From: Salinibaculum sp. SYNS191
GTDB taxonomy: Archaea; Halobacteriota; Halobacteria; Halobacteriales; Haloarculaceae
Direction of reading: 5' to 3'
Length of the DNA: 64,000 bases
Assembly (NCBI RefSeq): GCF_037338445.1
Contig: NZ_CP147838.1
Location: forward strand, 2,852,001 to 2,916,000
Shown here: positions 34,861 through 42,920 of the stretch, piece by piece
Position numbering within the stretch: the stretch's first letter is position 1
Layout: each line of letters starts with the position of its first letter
Position numbers and translations under genes: made by a program
Notes under the pieces: generated by a model
What the model was told of the DNA's origin: nothing
Database searches by the model: none
The model's input: the letters and a program-made list of their open reading frames with translations, nothing else

Positions 34861-37800
34861 ATGACTCGTGTCACGGCAGTCCTGGTCGCTTTCCTCGTCG
34901 TCGTCGGTGCAAACGCCAGCGTGGCGGTCGTGACGGCGTCGTCGCCGCCTGACGCGTCGTTCACGTACTCGCCGTCGACACCGAATCCGGACGACACCAT
35001 CACGCTCGACGCGGGTGGATCGACGGACAACGGGTCCATCGTCAGCTACGAGTGGGACACGGACGGTGACGGGTATTACTCGGATGGCGACGACCCGAGC
35101 GACGGGGAGACGGCACGCGTCTCCTTCGGCTCCGGTGGAACCTACAGAGTCGGTCTGAAGGTGACCGACGACAACGGCAACACGGACACGTACACCACCC
35201 GGATTACTGTCGACAATCCTGCGCCGGAGCCGTCGTTTTCGTACTCGCCGTCGACGCCGAACCCGGACGACACCGTCTCGCTCGACGCCGGTGGGTCGAG
35301 CGACCCGGACGGCTCCATCGTCTCCTACGAGTGGGACACGGACGAGGACGGGTACTATTCCGACGGCAACGACCCGGCTGATGGCGAGACAGCGAGCATC
35401 TCTTTTGACTCCGGTGGGACCTACACTGTCGGTCTGAGGGTCACCGACAACGGGGGAAAAGAGCGGACGGTGACGAAGCAAATCACCGTCGACAACCCTG
35501 CACCGGAGCCAGCGTTCACGTATTCGCCGTCGACGCCGAACCCCGATGACACTATCACGTTCGATGCGAGCGGGTCGAGTGACGCTGATGGTTCGATCGT
35601 CTCCTACGAGTGGGACGGAGATGGTGATGGCTACTACTCCGACGGCAACGACCCGAGTGATGGCGAGACGGCGAGCATCTCTTTTGACTCCGGTGGGACC
35701 TACACTGTCGGTCTGCGAGTCACCGACAACGGGGGGAAAGAGCGGACGGTGACGAAGCGAATCACCGTCGACAATCCCGGTCCGACCGCGGACTTCTCGT
35801 ACTCACCGAGCACACCGAATCCTGACGACACCATCTCACTCGACGCCAGTGGGTCGAGCGACCCGGACGGCTCCATCGTCTCCTACGAGTGGGACACAGA
35901 TGGCGACGGCTACTATTCCGACGGCAACGACCCACGTGACGGTGAGACCGCCACTACCTCCTTCGAGACCGGTGGGACCTACACTGTCGGTCTGAAAGTC
36001 ACCGATAACGGCGGGAAAGAGCGGACGGTGACGAAGCAGATCACCGTCGAAAACCCCGCGCCGGAGCCGGCGTTTTCGTACTCGCCGTCGACGCCGAACC
36101 CGGATGACACCATCACGCTCGATGCAGGCGACACGAGTGACCCGGACGGCTCCATCGTCTCCTACGAGTGGGACGCGGACGACGACGGGTACTACTCTGA
36201 CGGCAACGACCCGGGCGACGGGGCGACTGCGACTGTTTCGTTCGGTTCTGGCGGTACCTACACTGTCGGCCTGAAAGTCACCGATAACGGTGGGAAAGAG
36301 CGGACGATAACGGAGCAAATCACCGTCGAAAACCCCGCACCGACTGCGGACTTCTCGTATTCGCCGTCGCAACCGAACCCTGACGACAGCATCACGCTCG
36401 ACGGCGGCGGGTCGAGTGACCCCGACGGCCACATCAGCACCTACTCCTGGGACACCGACGGCGACGGCTACGCCGAATACGATGGCCAGAGACCGACTGT
36501 TTCCTTCGACACCGAGGGCACGTACACCGTCGGTCTCGAGGTGGAGGACAACGGCGGCAGGACGGCGACCGTGAGCAAATCCATCACCGTCACGAACACG
36601 CCGCCGATTCCGGACTTTTCGTACGCGGTTTCCGAGACTAACACCCTCCAGGCCACCTTCGACGCGGGGAACTCGACGGACCCCGACGGCCGGATCGAGC
36701 GCTACGAGTGGTACATCGACGGCGACTACGTCGAGAGCGGCCAGCGCGCGACCATCGAGTTCCCGGGGAAGGGCTCCTACGCGGTTCGCCTGGTCGCCTA
36801 CGACAACGGCGAGAAGCAGGCCAGTACGTCCACGACGGTGGGCGTGAGCCGTGCGCCGACGGCAAGAATCGCCCCGTCGCAGACGCCAGTCGCGGCGAAC
36901 CAGGCCGTCGAGTTCGTCGCCGCGAACGCGACCGACCCGGATGGAACGGTCGAGTCCGTCGTGTGGACGTTCCCCGACGGGACGACGAAACGGGGTCACA
37001 CGGTATCGCGGACGTTCTCGGCTACCGGCACGCGGACCGTCTCGGTCACGCTGACCGACGACACCGGCAACGAGCAGACGATAACCCGGTCGGTGTCGGT
37101 CCGAGAGCCACCCGAGGCGTCGTTCTCGTGGTCGCCCGAGTCGCCGGCCGACGACAAGGAGGTGGCGTTCACCACCAGCGCACGCGACGCCATCGAGACC
37201 TACGAGTGGGACTTCGACGGCGACGGCGAGGTCGACACGACCGGGAAGACGGTCGAGCGGGCCTTTCCCGACGGCGGCGACAAGCAGGTCACGCTCTACG
37301 CGCACGGTGCCAACGGCGTGACGAACCGAATCTCACAGACTGTCGGGGTTCGACAGGTCCCGCCAAAGGCTTCTTTCTCCTGGCAGCCAGGGGTGCCGCG
37401 TGACGAACAGGACGTCGTCTTCAACGCCAGTTCGCCCGACGACATCGAGCGGTTCGCGTGGGACTTCGACAACGACGGGACCGTCGACAGCGAGGGTCAG
37501 ACCGTCACTCACGCCTTCCCCGCCGCCGGGAAACGGGCGGTCGTCCTGGAAGTCGAGGAGGCCACCGGCGACACCGCAACCTACCGCGAGGTCGTGACCA
37601 TCCAGCAAAGTGCCGCGTTCGACCTCACGGCGAGCCAGTCGACCGCTGGCGTCGGGGACGAGGTGATAGCGCAGTTCTCCGTCTCCAACAACGTCCGTGA
37701 CCGGAGCCTCGACGTGAAACTCCGGCTTGACCTGCCGCCGTCGGGTGCCTCCGTCGCCTCGGTCAACGGCGGCCAGCTCGTCAGCCGGAGCAGCACGAAC

Positions 37801-38073
37801 TTCGTGACGGTCGAACCCGGCGGCAGCGAGACCCTCCGCATCCGCCTGCAGTTCAACGACGCCGCCAACTACTCTATCGGCGGCACAGCCGTCTACTACT
37901 TCGACGGCAACGAATCCGGCAGCCGGCGCGAGGCATCGGTCGACCCGGTGAACATCGTCGTCGGCTCTCCCAACGAATCCACACCCGGCGCCAGCGGTCC
38001 CGGGTTCGGCGTCCTCGTCGCCCTCGTCGCCGTGCTCCTCGCGCTGACCCTTCGCCGGCGCGTCGCGGGCTGA
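34861..38073 (+). CDS. PKD-repeat surface protein with PGF-CTERM anchor
   Basis: A 1070-residue surface protein. A signal peptide (TAVLVAFLVVVGANASVAVV) precedes about ten PKD domains. The first five are nearly identical 92-93-residue units (SYSPSTPNPDDTITLDA... YEWDTDGDGYYSDGNDP ... GGTYTVGLKVTDNGG); the sixth lacks the long Asp-rich loop and the later ones are diverged. The DTDGDGYYSDGNDP loops look like calcium-binding insertions. A COG1470-like domain follows (DLTASQSTAGVGDEV) and then a PGF-CTERM signal: GPGF, hydrophobic helix, RRR. The start at 34861 is the only ATG just before the signal peptide. It is probably an adhesion or cell-envelope protein. Confidence 0.9.
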   Translation: MTRVTAVLVAFLVVVGANASVAVVTASSPPDASFTYSPSTPNPDDTITLDAGGSTDNGSIVSYEWDTDGDGYYSDGDDPSDGETARVSFGSGGTYRVGLKVTDDNGNTDTYTTRITVDNPAPEPSFSYSPSTPNPDDTVSLDAGGSSDPDGSIVSYEWDTDEDGYYSDGNDPADGETASISFDSGGTYTVGLRVTDNGGKERTVTKQITVDNPAPEPAFTYSPSTPNPDDTITFDASGSSDADGSIVSYEWDGDGDGYYSDGNDPSDGETASISFDSGGTYTVGLRVTDNGGKERTVTKRITVDNPGPTADFSYSPSTPNPDDTISLDASGSSDPDGSIVSYEWDTDGDGYYSDGNDPRDGETATTSFETGGTYTVGLKVTDNGGKERTVTKQITVENPAPEPAFSYSPSTPNPDDTITLDAGDTSDPDGSIVSYEWDADDDGYYSDGNDPGDGATATVSFGSGGTYTVGLKVTDNGGKERTITEQITVENPAPTADFSYSPSQPNPDDSITLDGGGSSDPDGHISTYSWDTDGDGYAEYDGQRPTVSFDTEGTYTVGLEVEDNGGRTATVSKSITVTNTPPIPDFSYAVSETNTLQATFDAGNSTDPDGRIERYEWYIDGDYVESGQRATIEFPGKGSYAVRLVAYDNGEKQASTSTTVGVSRAPTARIAPSQTPVAANQAVEFVAANATDPDGTVESVVWTFPDGTTKRGHTVSRTFSATGTRTVSVTLTDDTGNEQTITRSVSVREPPEASFSWSPESPADDKEVAFTTSARDAIETYEWDFDGDGEVDTTGKTVERAFPDGGDKQVTLYAHGANGVTNRISQTVGVRQVPPKASFSWQPGVPRDEQDVVFNASSPDDIERFAWDFDNDGTVDSEGQTVTHAFPAAGKRAVVLEVEEATGDTATYREVVTIQQSAAFDLTASQSTAGVGDEVIAQFSVSNNVRDRSLDVKLRLDLPPSGASVASVNGGQLVSRSSTNFVTVEPGGSETLRIRLQFNDAANYSIGGTAVYYFDGNESGSRREASVDPVNIVVGSPNESTPGASGPGFGVLVALVAVLLALTLRRRVAG
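34966..36636 (+). repeat. Tandem DNA repeats of 276-279 bases encoding PKD units
   Basis: The start of the unit (tactcgccgtcgac or close variants) recurs at 34966, 35242, 35521, 35800, 36079 and 36358: one step of 276 bases, then four of exactly 279 (93 codons). Long stretches are near-identical at DNA level, which implies recent duplication or gene conversion. The sixth unit is diverged. Read-based copy number may be unreliable here. Confidence 0.9.
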
Positions 38074-38101
38074 CGTCCGCCCTGTCTGGGGGTCAACTAC
38101 G

Positions 38102-40018
38102 TCAGAGCTGGTCGACCATCCGCTCGAAGAGCGTCTGCTGGGCGTTTCGGAGGTGGTAGGAGACCGTCGACTGGGTCAGCGAGAGCGCCTCGGCGATGTC
38201 GCTGGCCGAACTGCGCCGCGGCGACTCGAAGTAGCCGCTGTAGATGGCCGCCCGGAGTACCTGGCGCTGCCGGTCGGAGAGGTCCGACTCGTAGACGTCC
38301 GCCAGCCGCTCGTCGGACTGTTCCGTGGCTGCGGGCGCGCGCTGGCGTTCCCGCTTGGCGGCGAGTTCCGTCTCCGGGAACGACGCCGTCAGGCTGTCGA
38401 CGAGCGCAGAGACGTCCCGGACCGCCGGAATCTCGCAGCTCACCTCCGCCTTCCCATCGACCACCCGGTCCGTCGCCACGACGGCACCGAGCGTCACGAG
38501 CGTGTGCGCGAGCGACTCCCCCTCCGAGACGATTTCCACGACGCCGCCCGTGTCGTCGTTTCTCTCCCGTATCGTGCGCGTCCCGACGGTCCCGTCGGCG
38601 GCGGCCGCTTTGCGTTCCAGGGCTGCAACCGGGGCGTCCTCGACAGTGACGTAGTACACCATCGCGTCGTCGGCCCTCGGAATCGTCTCGGTGACCGACA
38701 GCGAGCAGCCGAGTTCCTCCGAGGCCTGCACGAGGAACGACCCGGGGTCCGTGCTCCGGAACGTGAGTTCGACGACGGTGTTCGTGTGGAGGAGTTGTTC
38801 GGTCTCCAGCGCGTGGATGACGTGGCCGATTTGCTCGCCGAGAGTCTGCAGGAGCGTCTGCTCGCGTTCGCCGAACGCGTCGGCCCGTCCGGTGTACAGC
38901 CCCAGGAAGCCGTAGACGCGGTTGCCGTAGACGAACGGGATGGCTGCGGCGTGTCGCAGGTCGTACGCTCGCAGTTGCTCCCTGGCCGTGGCGGACCGCG
39001 CCCTGGCCTGGAGGTCGTGGACCACCTGGACTGTCCCCGTCTCGGCCGCCGTCTCGACCGGTTCTATGTCCGTCAGTGGCGGGTCGAACGCGGCGAAGAT
39101 GTCCGCGGCCGGCCCGCTCTGGACGTTCGGTTCGAGGAGGTCCGTGCCCGGGGTGTGTTCGGCAACCGCCGCGATGTCGTACTCCCGGGTGTCGGTGAGT
39201 AACTCGCAGACCTCCCGTTCGGTCTCGGTCCGCGAGGTGGCGTGCGCGAGCACTTCGGTCACGGGCTGGAACGTCTCGATGAGCTGTTCGAGACGCTTGA
39301 GAACGGTGATGTCTTGGAGCGCGACGATCATCTGTTCGATGCAGCCGTCCGCGCTGCAGACCGGCGCGACGTTGCTCGACAGCCACCGCTCGGACCCGTC
39401 CGGCAGCGTGATGCCGTGTGTGAACCCCTGGACCGTCTCGCCCGTTTCGACGACCTGTTCGACGGGGTGGTCCCCCCTGGCGATGGGGTCGCCGTCCTCG
39501 TCCCAGATGTTCCAGCCCGGGTCTGCGTAGGTCCGGCCCTGCATCTCGCTGTCTTCCAGCCCGAGCAGGTCCTCGGCCCGGGTGTTCGCCCGCGTTATTT
39601 CCCCGGTCTCGTCGAGGACTGCGATACCGACAGGGGCCGTCTCCACGATCCTGTCGAGCTTTCGCTCGGCCGCCTTCGCTTCCGTGATGTCCGTACACAG
39701 GAGGGTGACCCCGTCGTCGCTGGGGTGGACGTCCACCTCCCAGAACGTCTCGAGGGACGCGTTGTACCGCTCGAAGGAGGTCTGCTGGCCGGTCTCCATC
39801 GCCCGTTCGATGGCGTCCTGTGCGACGGTGTCGGCGGCCTCGGGCCAGACGTCCCAGACGGACTCGCCGACCAGGTCCGCGCGGTCTTTGCCGAGAATGC
39901 GTTCGGCCCGCTCGTTGACGTACCGGTAGCTGAGGTCTGTATCGAGCGCGACGATGCCGTCCGAGACGCGCTCGACGATGTCCGACGCAACTCCCTGCTC
40001 AGACTCCTCTGGAGACAT
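38102..40018 (-). CDS. PAS-PAS-GAF-BAT-HTH10 regulator (bacterio-opsin activator family)
   Basis: A 638-residue cytoplasmic transcription regulator. Two PAS domains (about residues 10-115, ending CTDITEAK, and 118-238, ending ALQDITVLKR) are followed by a GAF domain (about 255-410), a BAT linker domain (NTVVELTFRSTDPGSFLVQA onwards) and a C-terminal HTH-10 (LSDRQRQVLRAAIYSGYFESPR ... SLTQSTVSYHLRNA, about 580-635). The family includes Bat of Halobacterium, a light- and oxygen-responsive activator; here the signal and target genes are unknown. It converges on the PKD-repeat gene with only 28 bases between the stops. Confidence 0.92.
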   Translation of the reverse strand: MSPEESEQGVASDIVERVSDGIVALDTDLSYRYVNERAERILGKDRADLVGESVWDVWPEAADTVAQDAIERAMETGQQTSFERYNASLETFWEVDVHPSDDGVTLLCTDITEAKAAERKLDRIVETAPVGIAVLDETGEITRANTRAEDLLGLEDSEMQGRTYADPGWNIWDEDGDPIARGDHPVEQVVETGETVQGFTHGITLPDGSERWLSSNVAPVCSADGCIEQMIVALQDITVLKRLEQLIETFQPVTEVLAHATSRTETEREVCELLTDTREYDIAAVAEHTPGTDLLEPNVQSGPAADIFAAFDPPLTDIEPVETAAETGTVQVVHDLQARARSATAREQLRAYDLRHAAAIPFVYGNRVYGFLGLYTGRADAFGEREQTLLQTLGEQIGHVIHALETEQLLHTNTVVELTFRSTDPGSFLVQASEELGCSLSVTETIPRADDAMVYYVTVEDAPVAALERKAAAADGTVGTRTIRERNDDTGGVVEIVSEGESLAHTLVTLGAVVATDRVVDGKAEVSCEIPAVRDVSALVDSLTASFPETELAAKRERQRAPAATEQSDERLADVYESDLSDRQRQVLRAAIYSGYFESPRRSSASDIAEALSLTQSTVSYHLRNAQQTLFERMVDQL

Positions 40019-40150
40019 GTCGTCCCGTGTTCCGGACGCTCACTTCTCGGGAAGACCCTAAGTATCTACTCCCGTCTCCCGTCCGCGGTGCTATCGGCGA
40101 ACGCGCGTCTGTCGGTGTACTGGCCGTGAAAACGGCGTTCCCGGTCGGTT

Positions 40151-40645
40151 TCAGCACCCGCGTCCCGGGCCGTGGCCGAAGCCGTGCCCGTGGCTACCGA
40201 CGTCCTGTCCCCGGGGGCCGTAGCCGTAGCCCCGGTCGCGCGGGCTGTCGCCCGAAGCCGGACCCTGCGGGCCGTACCCTGCTCCGGGAGCCTGCGGGCC
40301 GTAGCCCGCTCCCGGCCCGTGGGTACCGTAGCCGCTGGTGGTTCCGGGTCCGGCGACACCATGCTGCGCCATCTCGCGAGCCATCTCTTCGAGACTCACG
40401 CCCATCCGGGTCTCCATCCACTCGACGGCGTCGGGGCCAACGTGTGCGGTCATGTGTGCCTCCATCCAGGTGGCCCACTCCGCGGCGGTGACCTCGTCGT
40501 CGGTCCAGCCGGCCGTGGCGTTGTAGGGGGATGCGTCGGTTGCGGTCGGTCCGGTGCCGTGTGCGCTGACTGCGGACGCGGCGACTGCGAGCCCGACAAT
40601 CGCGAGCGCGACGAGCAGCCAGCGTCCGGTCGTAGTGGTGGTCAT
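40151..40645 (-). CDS. Secreted Gly/Tyr/His-rich small protein
   Basis: A 164-residue exported protein. A signal sequence (WLLVALAIVGLAVAASAVSA) precedes a short helical domain (residues about 45-95, EWATWMEAHMTAHVGPDAVEWMETRMG) rich in Met and His, and a low-complexity tail built on GYGPQ(A/G)PGAGYGPQ repeats ending HGHGFGHGPGRGC. The Met/His content suggests metal binding, perhaps copper, but this is inference. A GAGGAG ribosome-binding site precedes the ATG. It lies beside a membrane winged-helix protein that also has a Met/Gly-rich outer loop. Confidence 0.75.
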   Translation of the reverse strand: MTTTTTGRWLLVALAIVGLAVAASAVSAHGTGPTATDASPYNATAGWTDDEVTAAEWATWMEAHMTAHVGPDAVEWMETRMGVSLEEMAREMAQHGVAGPGTTSGYGTHGPGAGYGPQAPGAGYGPQGPASGDSPRDRGYGYGPRGQDVGSHGHGFGHGPGRGC

Positions 40646-40854
40646 CGTTGTTCTCCTCGGATAGGCGTAGGAGGGGTTCGGGGTTACACTCGTGGGTGTG
40701 AACGCACGCAGGAGACCGTCCGAGAACGTTTATACTCTCCTCTGAACGTTTCTCTCGACAGCGACCGTTCGTCGCGGCGGAATGCGCACGGCTCTGGCCG
40801 AGGACCTATCGCGTCCGCCGGTTGCCCGAATCCGGGCGTTCGGGAGTCGGGGAT

Positions 40855-41469
40855 TCAGACCTGCTCGGGGTGCAGGTCGTCGCTCGGATACACACGGTAC
40901 GTCCGTCCCTGTCGTTCGCGGTACAGCAGGCCGCGTTTCTCCAGGTCGCTGACGGTCTGGCTCACCTTGCTCTTCGAGAAGTCCGCGCGGTCGCGCAGTT
41001 CTATCTGTGTGATGCCCGGCGAGTCTAGCACCGGTTCGAGGACACGCCGTTCGTCCTCCGGGAGGAGGTCGAGCACGCGCTGGCGTGGCTGCTCCGCCGC
41101 TCCCGCGTCACTCCGCGGCGCTGGCTCCGTCTCCGCCGTGTCTTCTACTGCCCGACTGTGTTCGGGCTCCGACTCGGCTTCCCGTGCCCCTTCGCCGGGC
41201 TCCCCGCGCGCTCCCGTCTCGGTGACGTTGTCGCGCACGGCGAGATACACGCCGCCGACGACGGCGGCCGTCAGGAGCGTCCCGAGGACGTACCAGAACG
41301 GGTCCGTCCCGTGGCCTGGCCCCGTCTGTCCGCCCATCATCGACCCGCCGCCCATCATCCCGCCCGCGGTCGTCCGTTGCTGGAGGGCCTGCCAGGCGAG
41401 TACGCCCCCGCCGAGGACGACGGCCGCGACGAGTATCCCGACGACTGCGTCGGCCTGTCGCCGGTTCAC
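40855..41469 (-). CDS. Membrane-anchored winged-helix regulator with Met/Gly-rich loop
   Basis: A 204-residue protein with two membrane helices (about residues 8-27 and 58-78). The loop between them, probably outside the cell, contains GGMMGGGSMMGGQTGPGHG. An acidic linker leads to a C-terminal winged helix of the DUF7343/MarR-like type (LLPEDERRVLEPVLDSPG, IELRDRADFSKSKVSQTVSDLEKRGLL). This is a one-component membrane regulator layout. The start codon is GTG at 41469 with a GGAGG site upstream; the ATG slightly upstream is in a frame that stops at once. Met-rich loops often bind Cu(I). Confidence 0.82.
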   Translation of the reverse strand: MNRRQADAVVGILVAAVVLGGGVLAWQALQQRTTAGGMMGGGSMMGGQTGPGHGTDPFWYVLGTLLTAAVVGGVYLAVRDNVTETGARGEPGEGAREAESEPEHSRAVEDTAETEPAPRSDAGAAEQPRQRVLDLLPEDERRVLEPVLDSPGITQIELRDRADFSKSKVSQTVSDLEKRGLLYRERQGRTYRVYPSDDLHPEQV

Positions 41470-41559
41470 CGTCGCCGCCTCCGTCGCACAGACTGGCTGT
41501 TCATCGTCGGTCCTTCGGGAGTGACCGTGGTAGCACTTGTGATTCGACAGGTGTGGTGC

Positions 41560-42696
41560 TCACTCCCGGTCGTCCGGCAGGGAGACGAGGTTCTCGCGCC
41601 CGAGTTGTAGCTTCTCGACCGTTCCCGCGTCCGCCATGCGCCCGACGACTCGCGAGGTCTTCGACGCCGACCAGTCCAGTTCCTCGGCGATTGCCGCCTG
41701 GCGCATCCGTCCGCCGTTCGCGTCGATGAGACTCTCGACGCGCTCCTCGTCGGTCAGGACCGCCGCACCCGCGGGTTCGGTCCCCGCGCTCTCGGTCTCG
41801 CTCTGGTCCGTCCCAGACGCGGCCGCGCTCGGGTCGCGGTCCGGCGCTGCTGCTGGTGTGTCCGGGTCGTCGTCTCCCCGCCGACGACTGCGCCGCCGGT
41901 AGGCCGTGTACGCGAGCAGTCCCCCGATGCCGAGGGCGACGAGCGCCCCGACCATCGTCCCGGGACCACCACCGCCCGCCGGCGACGACGGCGTGACAGT
42001 CGGGGTCGGTCCGGCCGCGGTGGTCGCCCCGCCGGTCGGTGTTGCGTCGTCGGTCGCCGGAGCGAACACGACGCGGGGCCGTTCGTCGGGAAAGTCCTCG
42101 CGCCCGACCCACGTCACGACGCCGTCGCGTTGCTCGGCGGGGGCCGGGTTGACGGTCGCGACGTCGTAGCCGTCGGGTGCCTCGACTTCGAGGGTGTCCT
42201 GGGAGGCGAGGAAGAACCCACCCTGAAAGAGGTCGCCGACGGCGAGACCCTCGTTCGACTGCGCGGCGAGGTTCGTCCACGTGAATTCGTAGGTGACGAC
42301 GCCCCAGCGGCGGGGAACCTCCTGGATTTGCGTCGTCGCGGTGAAGTTCACGGCACGCATCTCGCGGCCGGTCGCGTTGGCCGCGTTGGCGACGACGCCG
42401 CGCATCCGCTGGCGGAACGGGTCGAGATAGCTGGCCGTGTCGTTGCGAAAGCGCGCCTGGAAGGCGGTGTACTCCTCGACGCGCTGGTCGGTGTCGAGCC
42501 GCGTCCGTATCTGAATCGTCCATCGCGCCGACCCGTCGGCGGCCACGTCGAGTCTGGTCACGGTGTTGTCCGTCTCCGGCTGTCCTCCCTGGGCCACGGC
42601 ACCGCCGGTGAGCGCGGGCAACAGGACCGCTCCCACCACGGCGGCGACGATGCCGAGCGTCACCACCGTCTCGCCGGCGTTCAGTGACCGTCCCAT
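41560..42696 (-). CDS. Membrane-anchored winged-helix regulator with an extracytoplasmic sensor domain (DUF7345-like)
   Basis: A 378-residue protein: signal or TM helix (about residues 10-35), an ectodomain of about 180 residues (DVAADGSARWTI ... EVEAPDGYDVATVNPAP ... PRVVFAP), a Thr/Pro/Gly stalk, one membrane helix (GTMVGALVALGIGGLLAYTAY), and a cytoplasmic linker and winged helix (TDEERVESLIDANGG, AAIAEELDWSASKTSRVVGRM). The ectodomain is homologous to that of the protein at 44868-45650. I start at 42696 because the TATA box at 42726-42734 would start transcription near 42703, past the other in-frame ATG at 42717. Confidence 0.85.
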   Translation of the reverse strand: MGRSLNAGETVVTLGIVAAVVGAVLLPALTGGAVAQGGQPETDNTVTRLDVAADGSARWTIQIRTRLDTDQRVEEYTAFQARFRNDTASYLDPFRQRMRGVVANAANATGREMRAVNFTATTQIQEVPRRWGVVTYEFTWTNLAAQSNEGLAVGDLFQGGFFLASQDTLEVEAPDGYDVATVNPAPAEQRDGVVTWVGREDFPDERPRVVFAPATDDATPTGGATTAAGPTPTVTPSSPAGGGGPGTMVGALVALGIGGLLAYTAYRRRSRRRGDDDPDTPAAAPDRDPSAAASGTDQSETESAGTEPAGAAVLTDEERVESLIDANGGRMRQAAIAEELDWSASKTSRVVGRMADAGTVEKLQLGRENLVSLPDDRE

Positions 42697-42725
42697 CTGG
42701 ATACCGTGTCGTTCCATCGACGTGG

Positions 42726-42734
42726 ATATAAATT
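42726..42734 (-). promoter_or_regulatory. TATA box of the membrane regulator gene
   Basis: AATTTATAT on the minus strand, about 34 bases before the ATG at 42696 and only 12 before the ATG at 42717. It excludes the earlier start. Confidence 0.55.
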
Positions 42735-42840
42735 CAAACGTTCGTTCTATCGTTTTGATGTGAATCCGGTACGTGTGTCCCTACGTCCGATAACCTGCGA
42801 TAATTGTACTTTCTTCTATCGGTTTTCGGGTGAAAACGTG

Positions 42841-42865
42841 TGCAAACGAGTGCAACAATCTGCAA
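42841..42865 (+). promoter_or_regulatory. Three TGCAA direct repeats at 10-base spacing
   Basis: TGCAA occurs at 42841, 42851 and 42861, exactly one helical turn apart, 23-47 bases upstream of the TATA box at 42888. Phased direct repeats at this place suggest a regulator binding one face of the helix. Confidence 0.5.
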
Positions 42866-42887
42866 TCGACCACCAGGTTCTCTCTGC

Positions 42888-42895
42888 TTTATTAT
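42888..42895 (+). promoter_or_regulatory. TATA box of the acidic secreted protein gene
   Basis: TTTATTAT centred about 29 bases before the ATG at 42921, fitting a leaderless transcript and deciding that start over the in-frame ATG-like codon at 42840. Confidence 0.6.
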
Positions 42896-42920
42896 CATAT
42901 GGGTCCTGGTCTCTGCCACG

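Noticed and set aside
34966..36636. CRISPR-like regular repeats
   Set aside because: The 279-base period equals 93 codons and encodes repeated PKD domains; there are no short repeats with unique spacers.
42840..42920. Earlier start of the acidic secreted protein
   Set aside because: The TATA box at 42888-42895 is downstream of it, and the signal peptide begins at 42921.
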